Below, piece after piece: positions 1 to 9,210 of a stretch of DNA of 23,040 nucleotides (position 1 is the first letter of the stretch; the number at the start of each line of letters is the position of its first letter). The notes under the pieces are model-generated. The model saw nothing but the letters and a program-made list of their open reading frames with translations, searched no databases and was not told the origin of the DNA. The DNA comes from Funneliformis mosseae. Lineage: Eukaryota > Glomeromycota > Glomeromycetes > Glomerales > Glomeraceae. The stretch lies in contig CAJVPP010001077.1 of NCBI GenBank assembly GCA_910592005.1, forward strand, positions 1-23,040. The letters are read 5' to 3'. The position numbers and the translations under genes were made by a program.

Positions 1-146
1 GAAGAACCAGGACGGTTGAGAACTGTCACTGTCTTTTTTTGGGGAGGTTCTTGAGACTTATCGTCGACTGGAGAGTCTGGACGACTGCGAGTATTTCTTT
101 GGGCTTTTGGATTGTTATTGAATTTTTTTTGAGTAGCTTTTCCCAT
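1..146 (-). CDS. Intact 5' end of an unrecognised protein-coding gene, runs off the left edge
   Basis: The frame is open with no stop from an ATG at 144-146 to the window edge, about 48 codons. The start sits in a textbook Kozak context (ACCATGG on the minus strand). The peptide is basic and polar: it opens MGKATQKKFNNN, then has an Arg/Ser/Pro-rich stretch (NTRSRPDSP) and a QEPPQKKT segment, which looks like a disordered N-terminus with a possible nuclear localisation signal. Base composition is clearly more GC-rich than the rest of the window and there are no in-frame stops, unlike the genes from 813 to 21455, so this is a younger or constrained gene. The foldback at 179-695 begins only about 33 bases upstream of the start. 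I do not recognise the family. It could be a host gene or the first ORF of another transposon. Confidence 0.65.
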   Translation of the reverse strand, partial: MGKATQKKFNNNPKAQRNTRSRPDSPVDDKSQEPPQKKTVTVLNRPGS

Positions 147-178
147 GGTAATTTTGTGTGAAGTGGGAAAGAGTTTTT

Positions 179-695
179 AAAGATATCCTGATGAAATCTA
201 GTATCAAGTTAATAATTCCAATTTTGAGTAACTTAGCGATCTACATCAAAATTTATTATATAATAAGGTTCAGGTATAGAAAATTTTTTTAAGCATACTA
301 GCTATCACAAAACTGACACCAAATTCCGATTCTCCTTAGTGCAGCGATTCTAATAAGCTAAATTTCGTGGGAATCGGACCAGCTGATCAGAAGTTATCGC
401 GTAGCAAAAATCGGCAAATTATTATATAAAAAGTAGCTGAACCCCTTTATATAATGATTTACCGATCTTTATTGCGCGATAACTCCTAATTGGTTGGTCC
501 GATTTCCACAAAATTTAGCTTGTTGGAATCGCGCACTGAGGAGAATCGGAATCCAGTGTCAGTTTTGTGGTAGCTAGTATGCTTAAAAAATTTTCTATAC
601 CTGAACTTTATTATGTAATAAATTTTGATGTAGATCGCTAAGTTACTCAAAATTGGAATTATTAATTTAATACTAGATTTCGCCAGGATATCCTT
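179..695. repeat. Foldback (snap-back) element: two 258-bp inverted arms around a 15-base loop
   Basis: The sequence from 179 (aaagatatcctg) is mirrored by the reverse complement of the stretch ending at 695 (caggatatcctt). Pairing continues inward to attatataaa (421-430) against tttatataat (446-455), leaving a loop at 431-445. By hand alignment the arms differ at 27 sites plus two one-base gaps, about 89% identity, and every substitution is a transition. I see no target-site duplication at the edges. It could be a foldback-type MITE, a recent inverted duplication, or the end of a larger element. Any ORF inside it (for example on the minus strand at 486-698) is a by-product of the palindrome. 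Confidence 0.9.
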
Positions 696-812
696 CAAGA
701 TTTGGGTTTTAACACAAATACAAAATCATGTTTCTAACATTTGTGGTTGATGAGTTATAGCTGTTCAAAGGTAACTAATCACACTTACGTTTCTTTTGGT
801 TGCTACTGTATA

Positions 813-1211
813 ATGAGTAATCAAAATCAAGCTATCCAAGAAGTTTTACCTGAAGTCAAGTCCACCTTCTAGTAGGTCGAGCAAGCATTAATAAATATAG
901 TAAAGGCAGGACTATATTACAGAAAGCCTAAGGGTGAAAAATTCATGCAAAACTATAAAGAAAGAATTAAGAAATTGTGTCAGTCAGAAGATCCTAAACA
1001 ATATGTAGTAGAATTAGCCTGAAAAATATTTTCTAATGAACGCAAATATTATCAAATTATGAATGATTACAAATCTTGATATAGAAGAGATTCAGAGATT
1101 CTTAATACCATCATAGATTTATATAAGTTATATTATAAATTAGCTAAAGATTATTTCATTAAAAAAGAAGATATCGATAATAAAACAGAAGACTTTTTAT
1201 TGTCAATTTAA
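813..1211 (+). pseudogene. Decayed small protein, 132 codons, unrecognised
   Basis: From the ATG at 813 the frame runs without any indel to TAA TAA at 1209-1214, interrupted by four stops: a TAG TAG pair and two TGA codons. The TAGs fall in a Gln-rich stretch and the TGAs in the contexts ELA-TGA-KIF and YKS-TGA-YRR, where Trp fits well. The product would be a charged, mostly helical protein of about 130 residues rich in Lys, Tyr and Glu. Its 3' end meets the 3' end of the opposite-strand integrase (stop region 1203-1220), so the two genes are tail to tail with a few bases of overlap. I do not recognise the family. The coding call rests on the long indel-free frame and the position of the stops. 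Confidence 0.55.
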
Positions 1212-2211
1212 TAAGACCTATTGTGGTGGATACTTCACATCAGAAGAAATGATTTGAAGCTCCTCTCTCACAAAAGACCTTTCTGAGCTATTGCCCTTAT
1301 CATCTATTAGCCAGTATAAAACCAGCTGATTTTTTTATATTAAAAATTCACAAATCTGATAAATCTTAGAAAACTAATTTATATCAGTTATACATCTTCT
1401 TTTTCCTTTATACTCACTCAGATTAAGCAGATATATAACAGAATTATTGTAAGAAATCTCTCTTCATCATATCCTATAGACCTATTTTGAGGTTTATAAG
1501 GCTTAGAAATTACTCTTTTCTTTTTTATCACTATAGCTGGAGTAATACTAAGCAAGCGAATTACAGAGTTATTAAGATCTTTTATTATTGAATTAATAAT
1601 ATCAGGTAGGTTTTCTAACTCTATTATATCAAAAGAGAAATCTAATAAGTCATACACATCAAAAATACTATAAAATTGTTCTTGAAAAGTTCTATTAAAT
1701 CTTTCAACAATACTCATAGTTTTCTTAGACTTAGCCTTCTGAATTTTTATGTCATACTTTCTTAGTAATTTTTTATATTCGCCCTTGGATTCAAACCTTT
1801 TATCTGATAGAAATACTTTTGACTAAATAAGAGAGTTTTTATATCTTGAAGCTATATCAACTATATTTAGGTAAAAAAAATAAATTGTTTGTCAAGATTT
1901 AACATATCGTGTATAGAAAATATCTGCTTGGTGAACTTCATTAGGTATAGTAATAGTATTAAAACTTACTTGTGAGATAAATTTAGGATGAGATTTAATA
2001 GGTACAATATTTGTCTTTCAAACTAATAATGCACTTCATTTATAGTAAAATCATATTTAGCTTTTTGAGAGGCTTTATGTAATTTTTTCGCATTTTACTG
2101 GTAGCTAATAGGCTGATAATAAATTTTACGTAAAGTTAAAGACACATTTACATTTTAAGCCTCGCTAGAATCTATTAGAATAATAGAAATCAATGGAAGT
2201 TAAGTAGGCAT
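1203..2211 (-). pseudogene. RVE-superfamily integrase of a Polinton/Maverick-like element, decayed
   Basis: This is the DDE integrase that would insert the element. The N-terminal part (from an ATG at 2209-2211) contains LRKIYY and an HY-stop-FERQ segment, typical of the region ahead of the core. The core shows QADIFY (first Asp codon 1922-1924), LNIVDIASRYK, a DKRFESKG remnant (second Asp 1802-1804) and SIVERFNRT (catalytic Glu 1703-1705), then PAVAI-like and GYDEERF. The C-terminal part has NQLVLYWLIDD and RSFVREELQ, a typical ending for this family. The first and second Asp are only about 40 codons apart, so a small deletion is likely. Frameshifts lie near 2015 and 1440. TAG replaces Trp in HY-stop-FERQ (2023-2025) and before FSKIYQI; TAA and TGA stops occur elsewhere. 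It starts head to head with the Gag-like gene, overlapping its first ATG by 19 bases. Confidence 0.85.
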
Positions 2212-4599
2212 ATCTTGATTTACTAGACAGTAATTTAGAATTACGAATAAAGTTAATTAAAGAGAAAACTATTACCATTAAAAATAAAAAAAAAATTTGC
2301 AAGCTCACAAATGATCTAGAGTGATATGAACTATATATTAAATATCTTGAAAAAAATCTTATTTCACGAGAGAATAAGTTAGATAGATTAAAAACAGAAT
2401 ACTGCTTTACCTTACATAATCTTAAAAAATATCAGGATCATTTAGAGCTAAAGGATGAAGTATTAATCACTCAATATAATCAAATCATTCTGTTAGAAGA
2501 TACAGTAGAAAAGCTCAAAAGCTAAATTCTCAAGATATTACTTTTTCAAAATAACAGTAATAAACCTTCTAAAGAAGAACATCAAGAAAATATGGTACTA
2601 CCAGATATCTTAAGAAATATTGGTATAGCTTTAGATTGGATTGAAGGATATATTAATGGCAATACATTATTTGATCTAAGAAATATATTGAATGGAATAT
2701 AAATCTCAATAATAACTATTTGAGAGCATAATCAAAAATATGCTCAGGATAATACTAACTTACAAGATTTACTTAATGCATTCTATAGGTAAATCAATAG
2801 GATTATAAATGATATAACAAATTTTAAAAATAATTGTCTTCGAAGGATACAGATGATAAAGCAAGTATGAAGAGATGAAAGACAAGCCTGACAATAAAGA
2901 GATGATGAAATCATTAATCTTAGAGATACGGTATATGAAAATATTTATGAAAAATGTTGGTGAAAAAGAACATATACTGCATGTATTCAACAGGCTTAGA
3001 ATTTAAAAAGATATTATCATCAAAGCAGAAATAATATAAGATTGCTAGAAAATAATCGAGACTAACTATATAATTAATATCAAAAATGGAAGGCTAAGGA
3101 ATTAAATTTGAGACAAATTATTTTGAATTTACAAAACAATCCTTTAGGAAATATGGCTATTATTTAAGATGTTATGCATACTATTTCTTTAGCACTCGCA
3201 CAATTACCTGATTATGATGGTCAAGAGCCTTTAGATGTATACTACTAAAAGCTTAGAAATATAAATGAAATAGCACGTCCATTAGCTGTCGCTAGGTTTA
3301 ATGTGCAAGTAAGAAGCAATATTATGAGAAATAAGATGACTAGAAGGTTTGCACCTGTTCCTGCTAATGATCCTTATGCTGAAGGTAATCCACTTATTAA
3401 TACTGAACCTTTTTTCCTAGTCTGATTGCGTGAAAGATATAGAGAAATTATGTAGGAACTAACTGAAGTGCTATATTTGCTTTTGTAATGAAAAATTCTT
3501 TGAAATAGATACCCCAGATAGTTATAAAAAACAAATTAAACCACTAATACAAGAAATGCAAGATGCTGATGCCATACCTTATCTATTTAATCATTTACCT
3601 TCTGATTTAGAAATAAAAGTTAAAATTGCTAATCCTGCTACAGTCAATGCATTTTTTACTGAGTTGCATAATATATGGCATGAAAGTACAGGCAAAAGAA
3701 TACAAGCTTTCATATCAGCTCCAGTTAGCTTTATTACTCAACCACAAAAAGATTTATTAGATAAAGAGCTTAAAGCAATTGCTTTTATGAAACGGCTTGC
3801 AAAAGATTTGCAATATATAGGGTTAACATTAGATGTTGATATTCTAGATCATTTTATTTATGATGATCTTGGTAAAAGGCTAGAGCATAAAATGACTTAT
3901 GTTAGAAGGAGTCCCTTCTTAGAATTACAGATTAGAAATACAAATGCGACAAAGAAAACTATTAGAAAGGTAGTACAAAAAATACTATTTAAATAAATTG
4001 TTCATCTTTACTCAGTCTGTAAAAAGGCTGACCATACAAAGATTAATTGTCTTAAAGTTAAGAGTACTAAAAAGATTAATTATGTATACCAAAATGTTGA
4101 GAAAGATCTCATCCCAATAGGGTCTCTTGATGATTCTAAAGAATCTAAAATAGAATACATATTTGAGAAGGTGATCGAAGAGTCTGAAATAGAATATATA
4201 GTTGAGGAGAAAGGTGAGGAGAGTGATGAATATGTTGATGATGACAGATCTGCTCTAAATATTACTGATCAAAACTGCTATACTGTAAAAAAAAAGTAGT
4301 ATGAAGTGTAATACCTATGAAAAAGATTCATAAGAAGGAATCTCCTACTTCTAAATCTTGTATTGAAAATACTAAAGTATCAGAGTAATATAATTAGCTG
4401 TGAGACACTTTGCATGGCTACAGATCAAATGTATCAAATAACCTTAAAATCTATAATATTATCAGTAGTCTCCTATTGTCCTAAAGAGATTTCTATAGAA
4501 ATTTTAAAATTTATTAATACAATATATCTCAAATTAGAAGACCATTACTTGAATACTATTATGCCAAATGATACAGTTAAAAAAAAGGAAATAGCATGA
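2193..4599 (+). pseudogene. Coiled-coil plus Gag-like protein with a C-terminal zinc knuckle, decayed
   Basis: From the ATG at 2193 the frame stays in register for about 430 codons to around 3480, although about 17 in-frame stops interrupt it. Residues 1-310 are Lys/Glu/Asn-rich helix, probably coiled coil. A Gag-like domain follows (second ATG at 3153) with LAQLPDYDGQEP, NEIARPLAVARFNVQ and LV-stop-LRERYREIM, the TGA at 3423-3425 standing where Trp is expected. After a frameshift near 3480 the domain continues as FEIDTPDSY and NAFFTELHNIWHES (open 3556-3993). Past a TAA at 3994 comes a CCHC zinc-knuckle remnant whose first Cys is now Tyr (4009-4011); Cys 4018, His 4033 and Cys 4048 remain. 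An acidic linker follows, and after two more frame changes a CETLCMATDQMYQ segment ends at TGA 4597-4599. Role inferred: nucleic-acid binding or particle structure. Confidence 0.7.
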
Positions 4600-4871
4600 G
4601 AGAATATTACAAGCAAAGTTTAAGAGATTTTATTTCCGCTATTGCAGGTAGTAAAAACTGAGTAGAAGCCCTTTTAAATATTTCATCTCCTTCTTAGACA
4701 AACAATATTATGGAAATACAATCTTTGCTAAATAATAACCACTCAAGAGGTAGACATACTTTGAATCACGCTATTAAGGCTTATGCTCAATGTCGTTTAG
4801 CTTAAAAAAAATAGACAAATATATTGGCCTAAACCCTTAAAGATAAATTTTTTATAAATAAAGGATGCTAA
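4596..4871 (+). pseudogene. Decayed small protein, 91 codons, unrecognised
   Basis: The ATG at 4596 overlaps the stop of the preceding Gag-like gene in an ATGA arrangement. The frame then runs without indels to TAA TAA at 4869-4874, interrupted by five to six TAA/TAG/TGA codons. Readable stretches include MREYYKQSLRDFISAIAG, then LLNNNHSRGRHTLNHAIKA and LKDKFFINKGC. The stops again sit in Gln-like or Trp-like contexts (for example GSKN-TGA-VEALL). The product would be a small basic helical protein. I do not recognise it. The tight overlap with the upstream gene suggests a compact, virus-like gene layout, but one overlap could be chance. Confidence 0.4.
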
Positions 4872-4923
4872 TAATATTACGATTATCTCCTATAAGGTGA
4901 GAAGTATAACTATACTCTATGCA

Positions 4924-5427
4924 ATGATTAATAATAGATCAGACTCCTCAATTATTTTAGAAAAGAAAAAGATTCATAGACTTAATAGAATCACAAGTAA
5001 GTCTCATTCCCTTAGTACGGTTGATAATGTTCCTGTAACTATTGAGGATGGAAAAATAAAGACACTATTCTGGATGAATTCTCTGTCATCCCTATAGAAT
5101 ATAATAATAGGGAAAATAATTATTACTATTTATTCTTGAGACATGATGATAATATTGTGCAGAATGGGAACCCTTAGTAAAGAGAGAATTTAAGGCAAGC
5201 TGAAATGGAAAGACTATTACCATTCCCTTATTAATTCACAAATCCTAGCGCAATATCTTCACTATAGAAAAAGAGCTACCAAAAGAGGAGTAGGACTTAA
5301 AAAAAAATGTAAAGAGCTTGAAAAGTGCTTTATAAAGATTGAAGAAATGCTCTATTTAACCTTAAATACTAGTAAATTTCTTACTGATACATGTGAATCT
5401 TTATATAAGGGTGGTATTAGCTGTTAA
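4924..5427 (+). pseudogene. Unrecognised protein, decayed and frameshifted
   Basis: Coding character passes between frames. The first stretch is open from about 4897 (ATG at 4924) with STVDNVPVTIEDGK. It shifts near 5055 to a frame reading DEFSVIPIEYNN and YYYLFLRHDDN, which shifts near 5175 into EPLVKREFK. It shifts again near 5195 to KLKWKDYYHSLINSQILAQY followed by KKKCKELEKCFIKIEEM and an end at KGGISC, TAA 5425-5427. The last 70 codons carry no stop. The C-terminal half is basic and helical with several Cys residues. No family recognised. The following minus-strand gene ends at 5432, so the two are convergent with four bases between them. Confidence 0.45.
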
Positions 5428-5431
5428 ACCC

Positions 5432-6093
5432 TTAAGTTTTTTTATTACAATTAACTAAATTTTTAAGAAGAGATTCTACCCTGACTTCTTGGAATGTATC
5501 AGACAAATTATCAGAGGAAGAGACCACATTATTTTTGTTATTTTCAGAATAACGCTTCTTTTTTTTATCTACAATTTTTATGCTTTTTTTAACCATTTTC
5601 TCATACAATACATCCATATTGTTTGTATCTTTCTTTAAAGTTGAAATTGGCTAAATCTCAATATATAATGCTGGCAAAGCTAACATGGATTTAGACTTTA
5701 ACTTCTTTCCTCCAGTCTTTTTTGTCTTCTCACCTTCTTCTAAAACTGAATCAATAGATTTATTAGGTTCTATCTTAGCATCATGTATTTGTTTTTCCAG
5801 TTCTGTAAATAAAAAAACATCTTGGCCTTAGATCTTTGGTTCAATCCGCTTGCCTATAATATTTATATTAGAAAGTGAAGCAGTCCCTCCAGGACCAGCT
5901 GTTAATATATGAATTTGTTGATTTCACGCAATCCTATTTTTTTCTTCACCTCTCTAGATTTAATAAATATGTTTTTGTGATATGTGATATTTATCTGTTA
6001 AATTTTTTAAAACTTTATCTCTAGACCTTTTTCAGTACATTGCATAATATGATCATAATCAGCTAATGAAAAAGAAGGGGCATCATATCTCAT
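5432..6093 (-). pseudogene. Probable helix-turn-helix DNA-binding protein, decayed
   Basis: The start is an ATG at 6091-6093 (MRYDAPSFSLADYD). After a frameshift near 6035 the frame is continuous to TAA at 5432-5434. Residues of about 30-70 read VLKNLTDKYHISQKHIY-stop-I-stop-RGEE, which has the spacing of a helix-turn-helix with the turn at YHIS and a recognition helix after it. A Gly-rich loop (TAGPGGTASLS) and a long Lys/Glu-rich tail follow. In-frame stops include TAA and TAG in the recognition helix, a TGA before NQQ, and TAA/TAG further on. TAG would replace Trp in the I-stop-RGEE context. It probably bound DNA and may have regulated or recognised the element; this is inference from the fold pattern. 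It is divergent from the coiled-coil gene at 6425. Confidence 0.55.
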
Positions 6094-6424
6094 GCGTTGC
6101 CTAAATATGGTAGCAATATTTTTTTATATATCTAATATAATACTTTAAAATAATTTATTAAATAGGATATATAGAAAAAATGTATCATTCTGAATATATA
6201 GGATATACAGGATATATAGAAAGATAATATTCTGAATCTATAGGATATACAGAATAAACAGGATATTCAGAAAGAATGTATTGTTCTAAATAAATAAATT
6301 ATGTCTATTATCTCAAAAATTTATTTGAGTATTTTTTTTCTGCTATATAACTATATTAAGATTATGTCCAATGTGTATATATTGAAAGATATAAAAAATA
6401 GAGAACATCGGCTAGGTAATGCAT
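6094..6424. promoter_or_regulatory. Divergent intergenic region holding a 45-51 bp tandem repeat
   Basis: This is the gap between two divergent genes (5432-6093 minus, 6425 plus). It is very AT-rich. Between 6165 and 6296 a unit beginning ggatat(a/t) and containing agaaa and attctgaa repeats three times (starts at about 6165, 6210 and 6261), with shorter ggatatac echoes at 6201 and 6243. A small inverted repeat (ctcaaa / tttgag) lies near 6313-6330. Its place between divergent starts suggests a shared control region or an origin-like repeat, but nothing more specific can be seen. Confidence 0.45.
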
Positions 6425-7294
6425 ATGAGCAAGAGCTCAAAAAAAATAAGAACTGCTATCAATTTTAACTCTGAAATTACTGATTTCAACAAAAAGTTGC
6501 AAACTGAAAATTCAGAGTATTCAGAGTGAAAAAAGGAGTTTCAGCAAATCTATGCTGATATTGGAAATAAAATTAGCCAGTTAAATGCGTCTAGCACTAA
6601 AGTTAAATCTTAACTTATTTTTGAATAGAAGTATTATTCTGAAAATTAACGTGAGCTTGAAGTTAAATATTCTGCTGAAATCAAATCACTTAAATCAAAT
6701 ATTAAAACACTAAAGAGAGAGGCAACTTTGGCCTAGAAAGCTTTGTCTGCTAACAAGATTAAGATTTTTTCTCTTGAATTTAAAGTACGTGAATTAGAAG
6801 GTAAGTTGGATGATTTAGAACTAAAGCGTACATATTATAATTTGAATGCAGTAGGAGGGATGATAGAGGGTTAGCCTAAATAAGCTCATCTGAAATAGAA
6901 TCCCTTAAACTCAAACTGGAGTGAGCAAATGAGAATCTTAATTCAAAAAAAACATGAAATAGAATATATAGAAAAGAGGATAGAGGCAATAGACATCATA
7001 TATAAATGGAAGCTAAACTCCTTATCTTTAGCATGATTAAATTTACTGGAGAAAAATGCTCATTTTCAAGAATTACTGTCGAAGAAAGAGCCAAGAGGTG
7101 CTTCACATAATGAAGTAAATACTTCATTCTCACCTAATTCTTTGTTCTAAATAATTTCTGTAGGTAGTGCAGAAGTAGTATCTTTATCAGTAACTGCTTC
7201 TATTATCACAAGCTCCTTAATGTTGCCTATGTTAATATATTCTATACTACTACTTATTGCAATTATATAGATCGTGATTAAAAAAAAACTATGA
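6425..7294 (+). pseudogene. Coiled-coil protein with C-terminal membrane segment, decayed
   Basis: From the ATG at 6425 (MSKSSKKIRTAINFNSE) the frame is readable for about 140 codons as a Lys/Glu/Ser-rich helix with heptad-like spacing (ELEVKYSAEIKSLKSNIK, KVRELEGKLDDLELK). Around 6860-6950 the coding signal moves to another frame (SSSEIESLKLKLE) and returns within an eight-A run, so two indels are present. The C-terminal 60 residues include a strongly hydrophobic span (LMLPMLIYSILLLIAII) followed by Lys residues, a good membrane anchor. Stops are TGA, TAA and TAG in Gln-like and Trp-like contexts. The layout (long coiled coil, then a tail anchor) recalls structural or fusion-type proteins, but I do not recognise a family and make no functional claim. 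Confidence 0.6.
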
Positions 7295-7322
7295 AATATA
7301 TGAAAAAAAAGTGACCAATTTT

Positions 7323-7640
7323 TTATCTACGAAAATTATATAAATAAGGACTATGCAAAACACCTCTCAGCTAAACCAGATCATTATTATTTTTAATTCT
7401 AATCAACTATCATATAAGTACTGGCGCAAGTGAAACTTCTTTGAATCCTTTTTTTAATGTGAGCTAATATGAATCAGTTTCATCAGAACCATTTATTTCA
7501 GATTGCATACTTGCGTAATGTAGTATTAGTATATTAATAAAAAAATCATGTGATTTTGGTAGAGACGCCTGGCTAAAATTTGTCAAGAAAATTTTTATTA
7601 TCTGATATACTTGCCTTATTAATAATATAACTTATAAAAA
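7323..7640 (-). pseudogene. Remnant of a small unrecognised protein
   Basis: From an ATG at 7506-7508 the minus-strand frame reads MQSEINGSDETDSY, a stop, LTLKKGFKEVSLAPVLI, then a TGA-TAG pair, ending at TAA 7323-7325. It has four in-frame TAG/TGA codons in 61. Upstream to about 7640 other short coding-like stretches in shifted frames (for example NFLDKF) suggest the original gene began further up. Nothing can be said of its function. Confidence 0.3.
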
Positions 7641-7664
7641 TACATATATGAAATTTCTATTCTA

Positions 7665-7952
7665 TTAATTTTTTAGGGTTGAAACTATTACTGCCATTTT
7701 GCCAGAACTATGCTCACTATTTCTAGAATAGGAATTATACAATATCTTATAAATTGTACATGTGACAGCCATTCTTAATATCATTAAAGCATAGATAAGC
7801 AGATATATGACACTTGGTGAAGTCATATGTAACAAAATTTGCACTTCTTCTATTAGACAGTACTTATAAATACCCAATTCTCTACGCATAGCATAAAGTT
7901 TCATAATATTACCTAAAATATATAAAAGCAATAGCCAAAGACATTTTTGCAT
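7665..7952 (-). CDS. Small membrane protein, 95 codons, open frame
   Basis: A stop-free frame of 95 codons from the ATG at 7950-7952. It opens MQKCLWLLLLYILGNIMKL, a clear membrane segment, and has a second hydrophobic span around residues 47-65 (VIYLLIYALMILRMAVTC). Between them is a short charged region; the tail is Ser-rich and polar. The preceding gene on the same strand ends at 7970, leaving 18 bases, so the two were probably a pair. It may lack stops only because it holds few Gln and Trp codons, the ones hit elsewhere, so openness alone is not proof of function. No family recognised. Confidence 0.45.
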   Translation of the reverse strand: MQKCLWLLLLYILGNIMKLYAMRRELGIYKYCLIEEVQILLHMTSPSVIYLLIYALMILRMAVTCTIYKILYNSYSRNSEHSSGKMAVIVSTLKN

Positions 7953-7969
7953 GATTAAGCATTATTGAT

Positions 7970-9139
7970 TTAAAAAATATAAGAGTATGATATAAAGAAA
8001 ATATATATATATAATGCATTACCTATGATGTTTATAGTAAATATAGACAATATATGCCTCTTGGATGAAAGATTGAATACTCTCTTAAACTTTGATATTT
8101 TTCTAGTAGTATTGATAGAATCTTTGGAAAACTGGATTAATTTTTTATGATCTCGCTAACGTTTGTCTTAACTGGAATTAGATCTATCAGTTTTAAGATA
8201 TACAAGTTTAAACTCTACAGCTTTTTTTAGCTCTATTACAGTCATATAATCAGATCTTCATTCAAACTTATATGATCCTTTTTGTATAGTACTAGCTGAA
8301 CTTCTCTCTTCACCCCTAATTAAAAGAAATTACTAAGAAAAAAATAGGTTATAAAGCTAACAAATTTTTTAGGATGGTCTCTTCTTTGAAAAGGATAGAA
8401 GAGGAAAATTATAAAGATATTGCTTATCAGATATCTCATATAATGGGATTTTCAGATAAATTGCTCATTGCTATATTTATCAATAATACAAAACTTCACA
8501 GACATATGATCCTTCATTAATTGATTTTTCTTTCTTTACATAAGCTTTATACTTAGGCGATTTCTAAACTTTACATCTACAAAAGAATATAGTAGATAGA
8601 AATCATGTGAACTGGCCAAAGTGCTAAAGTAAAATTCTAAGATATGACTAAAAAATAATTTATAAAGTCTCTAGTATTCGTCTTGTTATTTTTTTAAAGC
8701 TTTTTAGAACTATCTAGCCACTTTCCAAATTTTATGTCATGCAAATCTTCATTCAAATTTATTTTCAACTTCTCATTATGAATAAACTTCTTACAGTTAT
8801 CTAAAATTATATTACTATGTTCTAACTTATATTCTTGAAAAGATTCCTTAAAAATATCATAAACAAAATAGGCATCTCTGTAAAAGATTTAGATCTAATA
8901 TCAAGAACTCCAGAATATATAAAATGATTGAACCCAAGGTTTTCAACATTAACTTCTTCTAATTCTGTCTCAATTCTTTTCTACATGGTTTTCTCGTAAC
9001 TGAAAGTATTATTTATGACTTGTCTAATATTATATTTTAAAAACTGTAAGTTTGCATTAGCATCTTTAGGCCATGACTTAGCATTTATTACCAAAGCTTT
9101 CATCCCTATAAGTGAACATAAATCTTCAAATGCAGTCAT
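7970..9139 (-). pseudogene. Unrecognised protein of about 380 residues, decayed
   Basis: The ATG at 9137-9139 opens a clean stretch (MTAFEDLCSLIGMKALVI, then NAKSWPKDANANLQFLKY) with one TAG in about 90 codons. A frameshift near 8885 leads into DAYFVYDIFKESFQEYKLEH and KFGKWLDSSKKL. The middle (about 8320-8600) is badly scrambled. Near 8310 the minus-strand signal resumes as RGEERSSASTIQKGSYKFE, then VIELKKAVEFKLVYLKTD and KRVFNLSSKRHIL, ending at TAA 7970-7972. The protein would be soluble, basic and mixed helix/strand. I do not recognise it. Stops in readable parts are TAA, TAG and TGA in Gln-like or Trp-like contexts. Confidence 0.5.
8320..8520 (+). other. Plus-strand coding-like patch inside a minus-strand pseudogene
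   Basis: A stop-free plus-strand stretch of 66 codons with a plausible protein composition (GYKANKFFRMVSSLKRIEEE, then DIAYQISHIMGFSDKLL), first ATG at 8374, stop TAA 8518-8520. It lies exactly where the surrounding minus-strand gene loses its reading frame. It could be a small local inversion, a nested gene, or chance openness; 66 open codons is not decisive in DNA this rich in stops. Confidence 0.25.
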
Positions 9140-9210
9140 CACCTAAAATGTAGTATCTTAGATTAAGCTAATAATATATTTGATAAATTAAACAAAATAT
9201 TTTTGTGAGA

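Noticed and set aside
179..695. Foldback as terminal inverted repeat of the PolB element
   Set aside because: Both arms lie at the same end and I found no matching copy at the right side of the window; with no target duplication seen, it is treated as a separate element.
486..698. Minus-strand 70-codon ORF
   Set aside because: It lies wholly within one arm of the foldback and its peptide has no sign of coding selection.
2769..2990. Minus-strand 73-codon ORF
   Set aside because: Antisense shadow of the Gag-like coiled-coil gene, whose plus-strand frame is continuous here.
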